NCBI RefSeq assembly: GCF_031877795.1
Contig: NC_133933.1
Span: forward strand, 94,323,552 to 94,387,551
Source of the DNA: Strix aluco
Lineage: Eukaryota; Chordata; Aves; Strigiformes; Strigidae
Reading direction: 5' to 3'
DNA: 64,000 nt
In this document: positions 1 to 11,828 of the stretch, in pieces
Position numbering within the stretch: position 1 is the first letter of the stretch
How the letters are laid out: each line of letters opens with the position of its first letter
Made by a program: the position numbers and the translations under genes
Notes under the pieces: model-generated
Database searches by the model: none
What the model was told of the DNA's origin: nothing
The model's input: only the letters and a program-made list of their open reading frames with translations

Positions 1-1265
1 AAATGCAACCAGGTGCTTAAAAAGAAAAATACTTCCTAATACAGCCTTATTTCAGGCCTGATAAACTTGTACCTTTTTCAAATATCAGCAAAGATGGATT
101 CTCACCTTCCCAGATCTCATGAGCATTTTCACTCTCACTGAGGTTTATTCTGCAGTAGAGTACATCTACATATGTACGCTGAAGTCAATAAGATAATTTT
201 TATAAGTGCCCCCTGACATAAGCGGATGCCTGCCTGTGTTTACCATCTGAGTCTGGTTTTACCATACATGCATATAAGAGGTAATAAAACTTGGCATAGT
301 ACAGGTTACAGATAAATAAAGACAAACCTTTGTGACTAACTGGATCAATGAGAAGCAGGAAAATACACCTACCTTTGTGATATGTATAAACTGTATGTTT
401 TTTAATATTGTTTTGACATCTTGATTTTACAGCCTTCTTTTCTTTACACACTACAATGAAGAAAAACATGTAACCTTGGGCAAGGATATCTACTTACTTC
501 TTAAGAAGTGTAGCCTAAGGGATTCCTTGACTATTATACCTAAGTCAGGTAAAGACCTGTATCACAGCTCAATGCATATGGGCTGACAGTGCTCATGAGC
601 CTACCAGACTAAAGAATCAAGATCCTGGCTTTCAGCTGAGTCCTAGGTTATAAAAAAGACAAACAGTATTTTTTAAAAGGAATAGCAGTAGGAAAAGTGG
701 ATTTTTTTTTTTTTTTTACAGCTGCAAGTCAGCACTCTCTCAAGTACATATGAGGAACTGAAACAATACAAATACTTGACTACATGAGTCACAGGTATAG
801 TAAGGGATGTAGGCAGATAAATGTCCCTCTACTTGGGAGTGTTCTGGCTTTTGCAACTCTCACAAGAGCTGCAGAAACTATTTAAAAATATTAGTTTATA
901 GAGCTAACATGAAATATTAATATTTTGCTCCAGAACTGTATGGAGAAAGCAATAAGAACCGGTTAACTCTCTTAGTCTTCATCCAAGGAATGAAGCAGTT
1001 GGAAGCTGTGATGGAAATGAAAAGTCAAACATGGCATATTGGAGAGCTCATGCTACCCCATGTTTGGGAATAACCCGTTTTTAGTTACTTTTGGACCCAG
1101 ACTTTGTTGCAGCAATCTATTTGTTTTACATATGGTTTTGTAAGTGTCACATACCTGTTACATAGCTCAGTGTCACAATACAGTTGAACCTTTGGAAAAT
1201 CCTTCAGACGGCAATAACTAACTTGATAATTCGACCTAAGAAAAGTCATAGGGTCGGGAATTGAA
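1..1265. other. AT-rich intergenic sequence
   Basis: No coding region or recognised repeat is visible. Open frames here are short and have no codon or motif signature. A pure T run of about 16 bases lies at 702-717. It could be the A-tail of an old minus-strand insert, but I see no body attached to it. Confidence 0.6.
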
Positions 1266-1267
1266 TC

Positions 1268-1715
1268 CTGAAAAGACAAGTCTGCAAGGGATTTAGGGGT
1301 CAGAGTGAACAGGCAAATCAATGTGAAATTCCAGAGTGATGCTGGGGTAGAAAAGATTAAGGCAGCCCTTGGCTATGTAAGCAAAGAAGTCATGAATCAA
1401 AGTACGATGTAGTTTTACCTCAGTACACTGTACTAGTGAGACCGATATTGGAATAAAAGACTGGGGTTCACCAGCACTATCTTAGAAAAGATTTGTCTCA
1501 TCCAGAAATAGATATGCAAGCTGGGCTGAGGTGAATTATCTGGTAGCAGAAAGTATATGGGGAACCTTTTACAGGTTTGCTGTCTGGTGAGATGGGTCAC
1601 ATCATGCTGCTTATAGTTTGCTTGCAGGATGTTGAAAAGTTGGAGGATGGTCAGAATAGGGTCATGAAATATATTAAGAGAAAGACAATTGTAGTTACAG
1701 ACTGAATCTGTTTAT
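1268..1715 (+). repeat. Very old CR1/L3-like LINE fragment (RT C-terminal part)
   Basis: Broken translation on the plus strand recalls the region after the reverse-transcriptase core of CR1. DLGV followed by a R/Q-I-N stretch near 1287-1320 matches the [11 protein letters not shown] block. VRPILE near 1438-1458 matches the LVR-LEYC block, and KLEDGQNRVMKYIKR near 1637-1680 matches the [14 protein letters not shown] block. The order and spacing fit, but stops and indels are frequent, so this is far older than the CR1 copy that begins about 100 bases downstream. The assignment rests on these weak matches only. It could be an L2 or L3 relative rather than CR1 proper. Confidence 0.45.
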
Positions 1716-1806
1716 CAAAAGAAAACTTGGAAGTGACATGATTCAGTGTACTTTGAGGAAACATAATACGGGCCTTAAAAGTTCCTTTATTCTAACAGGC
1801 AAAGTC

Positions 1807-3070
1807 AACCAGGTGATCAGGCCCAGTCAGCATGGGTTCATGAAAGGCAGGTCCTGCTTGACAAACCTGATCTCCTTCTATGACAAGGTGATCTGCTTAG
1901 TGGATGAACAAAAGGCTGTGGATGTTGTCTACCTTGACTTTAGTAAGGCCTTTAACTCCATTTCCCACAGCATTCTCCTGGAGAAACTGGCTGCTCATGG
2001 CTTGGACAAGCGTACTCATTCCGGGGTAAAAAACTGGCTGGATGGCTGTGCCCAAAGAGTTGTAGTGAATGGAGTTAAATCTAGTTGGCATCTGCTCGCA
2101 AGTGGTGTTCCCCATGACTCAGTACTGGGGCCAGTTCTGTGTAATATCTTTATCAATGATCTCTGGACAAGGGAATCAAGTTCACCCTCAGTAAGTTTGC
2201 AGACAACACCAAGTTGGGCGGGGGTGTTCATCTGTTTGAGGGAAGGAAGGCTCTGCAGGGGGATCGGGACAGGCTGGATCAATGGGCCAAGGTCAATTGT
2301 ATGAGGTTCAACAAGGCTCGGTGCTGGGTCCTTCACTGGGGTCACAACAACCCCGTGCAACGTTACAGTCTTCGGGAAGAGTGGCTGGATACTTGCCCAG
2401 TGGAAAAGGACCTGGGGGTGCTGGTTGACAGCCAGCTGAATATGAGCTGTCAGTGTGCCCAGGTGACCAAGAAGACCAATAGCATCCTGATTTATATCAG
2501 AAATAGTGTAGCCAGCAGGACTAGGGAAGTCATTACTCCCCTGTACTCGGCACCGGTGAGGGCGCACCTCGAATACTGTGTTCAGTTTTGGACCCCTCGC
2601 TACAAGAAAGACATTGAGGTGCTAGAGCATTTCCAAAGAAGGGTAACAAAGCTGGTGAAGGGGTCTAGGACATATGTCTTATGGGGAGCAGCTGAGAGAA
2701 CTGGGGTAGTTTAACCTGGAGAAAGCAGGCTTAGGGGAGACCTTATTGTTCTCTACAGCTACCTGAAAGGAGGTCGTAGTGAGATGGGCGTTGGTCTCTT
2801 CTCCCAAGTAACAAGCGATAGGACAAGAGGAAGCAACTTCAAATGCTGCCAGGGGAGGTTTAGATTGGATATTAGCCAAAATTTCTTCACCAAAAGGGTT
2901 GTCAACCATTGGAACAGGCTGCCCAGGGAAGTGGTGGAGTCACCATCCCTGGAGGTATTTAAAAGTTGTGGTGCTTAGGGTCGTGGTCTAGTGGTGGACT
3001 TGACAGTGTTAGGTTAACAGTTGGACTCAATGATCTTCAAGGTCTTTTCCAATCTAAACAATGCTATGAT
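1807..3070 (+). mobile_element. CR1 LINE copy A, 5'-truncated, defective
   Basis: This is the 3' third of a CR1 non-LTR retrotransposon, covering the RT core (DFSKAF block near 1936-1955), the C-terminal domain and the 3'UTR. It begins abruptly at CAACCAGGTGATC inside ORF2 and ends in the short CR1 tail (ATGCTATGAT). The frame is broken: open stretches at about 1809-2304, 2214-2714 and 2784-2978 are in different frames. The GVPQGS block reads GVPHDS, and the catalytic FADD site reads FADN (near 2200), so it cannot encode a working RT. It is almost identical to 10549-11812 in copy B at a constant offset of 8742. I see only two differences, at 1840 and 1863, both close to the 5' edge. Confidence 0.93.
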
Positions 3071-5389
3071 AAAAAGAACTAATGGCTGTAAGCTCAGTCT
3101 TGTTAAATACAAAAGAGAAATTAATAACATTCCTTATTTGTAATCAATGAGAAACAAATTACAAGGGTTGGTTATAGATTCTTAATTTTTAGATAACTTC
3201 AGAATTATAACTGGATGAAAGACAGTATAAGAATACAAGTTATTTGGCTTAATATAATCAATCACTATTCACTTGCTCTTGTTAATAAGAATATTAAATC
3301 TTTTCAGTCACTAAGGTTCCAGAACGATACACCGTCTACAGATCTTGCTCCATTTCTTTTTTTGTAAAACACTAAATGTAATTTTGTTGCTTGTTTTTTG
3401 ATATTTTTCAACAGTGACTGTGGGAGGAAATGTATCTGAGAAACTACAGTATAATAAATAAATATATAGTGCATATAAAATACATTTTCAAATATAGCTC
3501 TACTTCCCCTCAAGAAGCTTGAATCTAATATTGGTTTCAATCTCAGCATTTTAAGTCCTTCAGCAAAATTCATGCTAATAGCCCCAATAGTTTTGGATTC
3601 TGCCTCTACTGCCCTGACACACTCAAGAATGTCATATTAAAACAGCAAGCGCAAGAGTAATTCTCATTATTATTCCAAGCAAACAAATTGCTTCGGAACC
3701 AGTGGAAGTAATGCAGATGCCATCATAGGGATTTGTTTTCTGCATTGCTTCACTTCTTCACAACAATAACCCAGCACCTTCCCTACTCTCTGCCATGATA
3801 ACCCAACAGCTGTCCCCTTGGGGCATTGCCTGGCTTCCCCTGCATTATCTTCATTTTCCCTCTTCCTTCAGGCACAGAGGGGACTCTGAATGTTCCATCA
3901 TTCCACATTCATGTTATGTCTATGTCTCAGTCTTGTCCCTTTCTCCATGGCTAGGAAAAGGGCTATGTGTGGGTCAGAGTTGAATATGTGCTGACCCATC
4001 AGCCAGCCAATGCACATGACCAATTTGTTCTGACCAGTTGCTGGCAATTGTTGTTAGACGTTAATTTAGATCTCTCTCATCTGGCCAGCCACAGACTTTC
4101 ATGAAATTTGTAGGAAATTATTTGTCATTGATATCTTGACTTTCTGTCAGATAGGCTTCTAGTTGGCACAAAGTAGAAGGATGGACAGAGACAGAAAGAT
4201 CACGTAAGCCGCATTCCTCTGGGAAACCAGACTGAAAACACATAAGGTATGTGTTACAGAACACACTGGCTTAACATTTCTGGTCTGTAAATGTGTTTAA
4301 ACCATAAATCTTTCAGGAGAAATATGCAAGTTAGTGAGAAGCAGAACCGAGTGAACTCCAGATGAATTCAGGATGATATACTGACTGTATGTCCAGAAAG
4401 TAATTCTACTTCTTTACACAGAGAAGTACTTTTTTAATATTGTTTTTCTTTGAGTAATAGCATATCTCATACACCATTAGGTATCGCAAAATTTTCTAGA
4501 AATATACAAATGGATTTCAGAAGCTTCATTCTTTTACCATTTATAGTCTGAAAAATATGAACAAGTTTTCCTTCAAAAGTCTGAAAAGCCTAAGCTTAGT
4601 GTAGAATTACATGAAATCTATTCTTTTCATGTATTTTTCCTGACTGTCCATGTCTACGTTATTGTCATCAGCAGGATGTATGAAGGTAACAGTGTGGAAC
4701 AATTGATAAGATCAGACCTTAAGTCTGAGTGCTTCTAGCTTAAAAAAATAGAAGTGGAAGCAATAGAGTCTGTGATTCCCTTTGCAAACTCATTTAAATC
4801 AACTCTAAATTAATTATTACAATGGCATGGAATTACTAGCTGCTCTAATAATATATGAAGTATTAAGAATTCAAAGGACAATGAAGTCAAAGATATGAAA
4901 GCTTGCAGTAGTCTATATGAAGACCAACTTTACATCGTGGAAATCCTTTTGGGTAGACCAACTTTTGCAGATTTCTCTGCAAAATGCTTGTTAAAGATGT
5001 TAAAGTACAGATAATGAACACCACTATGAAGTCCACTTCTAAATCAATGTCAATTAAGCCCCATGTTCCCTGAGGTTCTCAGAGGAAAGGATTATAAAGT
5101 AGAGCTTAGAAAATCTAGATAACTGATTTAAACATAACTTGGATTTGAACTGATAAGAAAAATTTACCACTGTGTATAAATATGCTGACTTTCCAGTTTC
5201 CTACACAGGACTAACTGTCATACAGAACTACCTGGGGGAACTAATTTATTTTAGGTACTTCACATTCACTTCCACATTTTTACATGGTTACATTTTTTAA
5301 AGAACTATTGTCATAGAAATGAAAATTTGTTCCCCCTTTTAAGCTGATTTTTTCCAGGCAATTTTTTTGAACTAGTCCTGCCCCTGGGG
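3071..5389. other. Intergenic sequence between CR1 copies
   Basis: AT-rich unique-looking DNA. I see no gene, tRNA or recognisable repeat. Open frames at 3304-3573 and 3795-3983 are short, without recognisable motifs, and are treated as chance. Confidence 0.55.
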
Positions 5390-6062
5390 AGAAATAACCC
5401 AGTGTATGAATACAAACTGGGGACAACTGGCTTGAAGCCATCTTGGCATAAAAAGACCTGGTGGTCCTGGTGGACAACCAGTTGACCATGAGCCAGCAAT
5501 GTGTCCTCACAGCAAGGACAGTCAACAGCCTCCTGGATTGCATTAGGAAAAGCATTTCTAATAGTGAGATACATCTGGAGAGCTGGGTCCAGTTCTGGGC
5601 TCCCCAGCACTAGATATGGACATACTGGAAAGAGTCCAGAGAAGGGGCATGAAGATGGTGAAGGGCCTGGAGCATCTGACATGCAAAGTGAGGCTGAGAG
5701 AGCTGGGCCTATTCAGTCTGGGGAAGATAACATCTTAACAATGTGTATAAATACCTTTATGGGAGGCGTTAAAAATGTCAGAGCCAGGCTTTTTTTCAGT
5801 GGTGCCCAGTGACGGGACAGAGAATAGCCACAAACTGAAATACGGGAAATTCTGTTTAAATGTAAGAAAAAGGGTTTTTTTACTGTGAGGATGGTCAGAC
5901 ACTGGAACAGGTTGCCTAGATAGATTGTGGAGTTTCCATCCTTGGAGGTACTCAAAATCTGACTGGACATATAGCCCTATGCAAACCTGCTCTAGGTGAC
6001 CCTGCCTGAGCAGGGTGGTTGGGCAACAACCCTGAGATTTCTACTCTGGGGGTTCCTGTAGC
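5390..6062 (+). mobile_element. Old CR1 LINE fragment (3' end)
   Basis: A degenerate plus-strand CR1 3' region. Blocks in order are DLVVLVDNQL (about 5455-5490), [13 protein letters not shown] (about 5584-5612), [20 protein letters not shown] (about 5620-5685), LRELGLFSL (about 5692-5722), and WNRLP/VVEFPSLEVLK-like (about 5900-5960). It finishes in a CR1-type 3'UTR (GACCCTGCCTGAGCAGGG around 5998-6016). Several stops and indels break the frame, and the octamer tail is missing or lost. Its sequence differs clearly from copies A-D, so it belongs to another, older subfamily. Confidence 0.85.
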
Positions 6063-7789
6063 AGACTGGCTAGACAGTGATCATTGTTTTGTCTCATGGC
6101 ACATTTTTAATGTTCTATAATAAATAATATAAAATGTAGTTTAAGCAAGTATCTGTTTGTTTTTAACATAATTTCCCTCTAAATTGTTCACCACAGATTT
6201 TCATGCGGAACTTCCTAGTCAACACCAGTTGAACAGGTTTCAGGCAGGGAAGATGCATTAGGCCTAATGCAATACTTGTAATGTGAAAAGTATTATATAG
6301 AGTAAGAGCTGACAGCCCACCCTTGGGAAAATATGGAAATTTGGCTTAGAGCCACAGTTTAAACTTGGATTTCACTTGTTAAATTCTCAGCAGGGTCAGT
6401 GATTCAGTATATTCATTCAGATATCCAGAGACATATCTTGAAAATGACACCTTGTTACAGAATGGGAAACATGGGATGAACTAGCTTTCCTTCCTCTTCC
6501 TCCTATTAGCTTATCTATCCCATTTTTAACTCATATCTATCCAGGGAAGAAGAAGGAGAGGAAAAAGATGAAAGACTCCCAGTTCTTCACAATACACTAA
6601 TGACCTTTTCCAGCCACTCACCAGAAATGAATACAAGCTGGTACAAAACCAAGACTAAATAATTTTAAAAGGAATATCAAGCCTGCATAGTTTGGCATGT
6701 CCTGCTCTGTTGGAGAGGCACATATAACTTCATCTTGTGGAAAAGGGTTATTTTCACCTCTTTAGTGGCAGCCCTGGGAGGGTTCTCTGTCATTGCTTTC
6801 CTCTGCACTCGATATTTGTTCACAGAGAAACTTATGTGATTCCCCTTCTGAGTCCTAACTTCCAGGTGGTAAAACACAAAAATCTGTGGGATTATTTTCT
6901 TTAGTTTCCTTCTGTGTCTGTTATATCACTGCCCACCTTCTTCTTCTCAAACTCTTGTTTTTGATGAACTGTGTTTATGAAAAATAAAGTGCAAATAGAG
7001 CTCAAAGAATAATGAAACTAACTAAATTGCAAATATTTTATTTAAACTTTTTGGGGAAAATTTTCCTCTATAAGATGTGAAAGTAATGAAAAAATGCATA
7101 ATGTATGGGAAAAAATACCATTAAATTCATTGAGTGACTTATTTGAGGAATATTATTCAATAATCCTTAGGGGGAAAAAAAATGCCCCACATGCCATGCT
7201 TCTAACCTGACATACACCTGCTTTCCACATACCAATCAAACCTTTATATGCCATGTTTGAGGCTGTTATTGCAGAATACCCCACTGAATAAAAAGATAAG
7301 TTGGTAATAACTATTACAGGTTTTTCTAGGAAAAAGAGGCCCCATGCTCCTTGAAGGAGATAATTTTTTTTCTTCACATATTGCATATTGGCAGAACATT
7401 TTACTGAGCAGTCACTACCACCTCTGTTCCCAGTATACCTGTGAAATGATCTGGGAAAATCTAAACTTTGTTGCAGCCATTGGGAAGACCTCCTAGTCTC
7501 AAATGCTGGAAAATGCTAATTCTGTTTAGTTTAGTATATGGGCTATTGACAGACTGAGGACATACTTTCTGGAGCTAGAAAAATCAGGAATGCTCATTTA
7601 AGTGCACTTGTAGATTCTGTGTTTTGAAGTCTTGATCTCCCTATATGTCAGTTTTTTACCTGTAAAACATGCTCAACAGCCCTTCCTTTCTGTAGTCCTT
7701 TTCTCTTCTCTATTAAAACTGCAACATCTCAAGGACAAGGATTGTCTCTTTTCTATATATTTGTATATCGCCTAGTGCAATGGAGTACT
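6063..7789. other. Intergenic sequence upstream of CR1 copy B
   Basis: AT-rich DNA with no gene or repeat that I recognise. Short open frames at 6677-6877 and 7153-7386 on the minus strand look like chance. The exact 5' edge of copy B within about 7765-7950 cannot be fixed from this window alone. Confidence 0.5.
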
Positions 7790-7945
7790 AGCGACCAGGA
7801 GCGCTGCAAGCAGAGTGGGCAAACAGGGCATGGCATGGCAACAAGGGCATGGCACAGCAGTTCGTGCAGAAGGGTGTGCAGGAAGGGTGTGCAGGGTTGC
7901 ATGAAGGGTTCATTGCTGAAGCTCCACCAGCTCGACAAGAGAGCA

Positions 7946-8990
7946 ATGGTATCCACCCAGCAGAAAGCCATGGCCTCTCTAAGCTCTGCACTCACCATGA
8001 CTGAGCGTTGGTGGGAACACGCTGCCACCCAGGTGCCAGGCTCCTATGCCAGTGCAGGCCGGCAGCAGTGAGCACACCTGTGGGAGGTGCACCCAGGTAG
8101 AGAAAATCCTCTGCTTAGTGACAGAGCTCCGGGAGGAGGTGAGTAGGTTGAGGAGTATCAGAGAGTCGGAGAGAGAGATGGACTACTGGAATCACACCCT
8201 GCATTCCCTGAGGCAGGCCCAATGGGTAGGCAGTATGCATGATACAAAGGATTCCCTATCTTCTCTCCACCTTGATGAAAATGGTGACTCAGGGGATAGG
8301 GGACAACAGTGACAAATTCCTGCCCGTTGCAGCAGGCACATCTCCTCTGTGACTGCCCCACTTTCCCCGGTGCCGTTGCATAATAGGTATGAGGCTCTGC
8401 AAGTGGAACCAAACAATAACAAGGTTGGTGGTTTATCTAGCTTGGAGGTGTTGCCAAGGTTAAGTTGGCCTATGCCCTGCATCAAAACTGCTTCCATAAT
8501 GAAAAAAGACAGGTCATTGCCATAGAAGGCTCCCTTCTGAAGGGAACAGAAGGCCCAATATGTAGACCAGACCTGCTTCTTATGGAAGTCTGCTGCCTCT
8601 CTGGGGCCCAGGTTAAAGATGTGAAGAGAAAGCTTCCTACCCTAGTACACTCTCAGATTACTATCCATTATTGATTTTTCAGGTAGGTAGCAATGAAGTT
8701 GTAACAAGAAGTTTGAGGACAATCAATTCAGGGCCTTGGGACAACAGGTTAAGGCATCAGGAGTACAAGCAGTGTTCTCTTCTGTCCTTCCAGTTGCACG
8801 GAAGAAACACGAAGAGCCAGCAGATCATTATCTGGCTCTGAGACTGGTATCACCAGAAGAATTTTGGTATATTTGATCATGGATCAGTTTACATGACACC
8901 AAGTCTGCTGGCAACAGATGGAGTACGCCTGTCTTAAAGGGGGAAAAGGATCTTTGCACAGGATTTAGCAGGTCTCGTTGACAGAGCTTT
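7946..8990 (+). pseudogene. CR1 copy B ORF1 remnant (coiled coil plus SGNH-like esterase)
   Basis: In CR1-type elements ORF1 encodes a nucleic-acid-binding protein with a zinc finger, a coiled coil and, in many, an SGNH-type esterase domain. Here an ATG at 7946 opens MVSTQQK and then stops near 8069. In the next frame, 8046-8312, the coiled-coil block is clear (CTQVEKILCLVTELREEV followed by SRLRSIRESEREMDYW), matching the equivalent block in copy C. Past 8312 the frame is lost. Esterase-domain traces continue around 8580-8990 (SVCCLSGAQ, a GLGTTG-like stretch, and SGSETGITRRI out of frame). At least two frameshifts and several stops are present, so no product is expected. Confidence 0.8.
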
Positions 8991-8991
8991 G

Positions 8992-9060
8992 AATTAGATT
9001 TGAGAGGGGAAAGGGATAAAGAAAGGGAATTTTAAATTAGATTTGAGAGGGGAAAGGGAT
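8992..9060 (+). repeat. 26-bp direct duplication inside CR1 copy B
   Basis: AATTAGATTTGAGAGGGG with its following eight bases occurs at 8992-9017 and again, unchanged, at 9035-9060 (period 43). It sits at the ORF1-ORF2 junction of copy B. Copies C and D have a single version of this site, so this is a local duplication private to copy B. Confidence 0.85.
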
Positions 9061-9165
9061 GGAGATCCATGCAGTAGGAAATATGCAAGGGTCATTGGGG
9101 TACTAGAAACTACAGAAGTGCCTGAGAATGATCCTGTAGGGATTAGGGCTTCTCCCCCCTAAAAG

Positions 9166-11720
9166 GTGGTGGGATCAGTAGCCCAACTGAAGTGCACCTA
9201 CACAAATGCACATAGCATGGGCAACAAACAGGAGGCGCTGGAAGCCATTGCGCAGCATGAAAACCATGATACAGTTGCCATCACAGAAACATGGTGGGAT
9301 GACTCATACAACTGGAGTGTTGCAATGGATGGTTATAAACTCTTCAGAAGGGATAGGCAAGGAAGGAGAGGCAGTGGGGCAGCCCTGTATGTTATGGAGT
9401 GCAAACAGAAATACAATACAGCAGAGAGGAAACAGTCCAGGAGGTTCCTGGAGTGTGTGGAAGATAAGTTCTTGACACAGCTGGTGAGTGACCCAACTAG
9501 AGAATGCATCCTACTGGACCAGTTGTTTGCGAACAGAAAAGGACTTGTGGGTGATGTGATGGTTGAAAGCCATCTTGGGCATATAGAAATCATGAAATGA
9601 TAGTTTACGATTCTTGGAGAAGTAAGGAGGGGGATCAGCAGAACTGCTACCGGAGGGCAGACTTTGGCCTTTTTAGGAGACTGATTGACAGAGTCCCCTG
9701 GGAGGCAGTACTGAAGGGCAGAAGAGTCCAGGAAGGCTGGACATTCTTCAAGAAGGGAATCTTAGAGGAGCAGGAGCAGGCCATCCCCATGTGCCAAAAG
9801 ACAGGGAAGAAGACTGACTTGGCAGGGAAGAAGACTGACCAGGCTGAATGGAGAGCTTTGGCTGGAACTCAGGAAAAAAAGGAGTTTATGATCTTTGGAA
9901 GAAGGGGCGGGCAGCTCACGAGGACTACAGGGATGTTGTGAGGTTATGAAGGGAGGAAATTAGAAGGGCCAAAGCCTAACTAGAACTTAATCTGGCTACT
10001 GCCATAAAAGACAACAAAAAATGTTTCTATAAATACTTAACAACAAAAGGAGGGCTAAGGAGAATCTCCATCTTTATTGGGTGTGGCAGGAAACATAGTG
10101 ACAAAGGATGAAGAAAAGGCTGAGGTACTTGATACATTCTTTGCCTCAGCCTTTAACAGTGAGATCAGTCATTCTCTGGGTACCCAACCCCCTGATCTGG
10201 AAGACAGGGATGGGGAGCAGAATGAAGCCCCCCATAATTGAAGGGAAAATGGTTGGTGACCAACTACACCACTTAGACACACAGAAGTCTATGGGGCCAA
10301 ATGGGATCCACCCAAGGGTACTGAGAGAGCTGCCAAAAGTGCTCACCAAGACACTTCCAATCACTTATAAGCAGATCTGCCTAACGGGGGAGATCCCAGC
10401 TGATTGGAGGTTAGCAAATGTGATGCCCATCTACAAGAAGGGCCGGAAGGAGGATTAAGGGAACTACAGGCATGTCAGTATGAGCTCAGTGCCAGGGAAG
10501 GTTATGGAGCAGATCATCTTGAATTCCATCACATGGTAGGTACAGAACAACCAGGTGATCAGGCCCAGTCAGCATGGGTTCTTGAAAGGCAGGTCCTGCT
10601 TGACGAACCTGATCTCCTTCTATGACAAGGTGATCTGCTTAGTGGATGAACAAAAGGCTGTGGATGTTGTCTACCTTGACTTTAGTAAGGCCTTTAACTC
10701 CATTTCCCACAGCATTCTCCTGGAGAAACTGGCTGCTCATGGCTTGGACAAGCGTACTCATTCCGGGGTAAAAAACTGGCTGGATGGCTGTGCCCAAAGA
10801 GTTGTAGTGAATGGAGTTAAATCTAGTTGGCATCTGCTCGCAAGTGGTGTTCCCCATGACTCAGTACTGGGGCCAGTTCTGTGTAATATCTTTATCAATG
10901 ATCTCTGGACAAGGGAATCAAGTTCACCCTCAGTAAGTTTGCAGACAACACCAAGTTGGGCGGGGGTGTTCATCTGTTTGAGGGAAGGAAGGCTCTGCAG
11001 GGGGATCGGGACAGGCTGGATCAATGGGCCAAGGTCAATTGTATGAGGTTCAACAAGGCTCGGTGCTGGGTCCTTCACTGGGGTCACAACAACCCCGTGC
11101 AACGTTACAGTCTTCGGGAAGAGTGGCTGGATACTTGCCCAGTGGAAAAGGACCTGGGGGTGCTGGTTGACAGCCAGCTGAATATGAGCTGTCAGTGTGC
11201 CCAGGTGACCAAGAAGACCAATAGCATCCTGATTTATATCAGAAATAGTGTAGCCAGCAGGACTAGGGAAGTCATTACTCCCCTGTACTCGGCACCGGTG
11301 AGGGCGCACCTCGAATACTGTGTTCAGTTTTGGACCCCTCGCTACAAGAAAGACATTGAGGTGCTAGAGCATTTCCAAAGAAGGGTAACAAAGCTGGTGA
11401 AGGGGTCTAGGACATATGTCTTATGGGGAGCAGCTGAGAGAACTGGGGTAGTTTAACCTGGAGAAAGCAGGCTTAGGGGAGACCTTATTGTTCTCTACAG
11501 CTACCTGAAAGGAGGTCGTAGTGAGATGGGCGTTGGTCTCTTCTCCCAAGTAACAAGCGATAGGACAAGAGGAAGCAACTTCAAATGCTGCCAGGGGAGG
11601 TTTAGATTGGATATTAGCCAAAATTTCTTCACCAAAAGGGTTGTCAACCATTGGAACAGGCTGCCCAGGGAAGTGGTGGAGTCACCATCCCTGGAGGTAT
11701 TTAAAAGTTGTGGTGCTTAG
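9166..11720 (+). pseudogene. CR1 copy B ORF2 remnant (AP endonuclease and reverse transcriptase)
   Basis: ORF2 of CR1 encodes an APE-type endonuclease that nicks the target and an RT that copies the RNA onto it. Residues TNAHSMGN and ITETWWD of the endonuclease are present at 9166-9300. After LYVM at about 9393 the sequence jumps to KYNTAE, losing the part that holds the YYRP and GDFN motifs. A 22-bp duplication (GGCAGGGAAGAAGACTGAC type) lies near 9804-9848. RT blocks follow in shifting frames: SMGPNGIHPRVL near 10288-10325, DWRLANVMPIYKKG near 10401-10443, DFSKAF near 10678-10695, GVPHDS near 10846, and FADN near 10942. Both nuclease and RT are therefore dead. The RT-to-end part is shared with copy A. 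Confidence 0.88.
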
Positions 11721-11828
11721 GGTCGTGGTCTAGTGGTGGACTTGACAGTGTTAGGTTAACAGTTGGACTCAATGATCTTCAAGGTCTTTTCCAATCTAAA
11801 CAATGCTATGATTGTATGATTCCGTGAA

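Larger units (their letters stand above)
7790..11828 (+). mobile_element. CR1 LINE copy B, nearly full length, defective
   Basis: A plus-strand CR1 of about 4 kb with, in order, an ORF1 region (7946 to about 8990), an ORF2 endonuclease region (9166 to about 9600), a linker and RT (about 9600-11450), the C-terminal domain and 3'UTR (to about 11800), and a short tail (ATGATTGTATGATTCCGTG). Both ORFs are broken by stops and frameshifts, the endonuclease has lost about 0.2 kb, and the RT active site reads FADN. Its last 1.26 kb (10549-11812) is matched almost perfectly by copy A. The first half is more diverged from copies C and D than those two are from each other. The 5' limit is approximate. 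Confidence 0.92.

Noticed and set aside
2016..2567. 183-codon minus-strand frame, repeated at 10758-11309
   Set aside because: It is the antisense of CR1 copies A and B. Its repetition only reflects the near-identity of the two copies.
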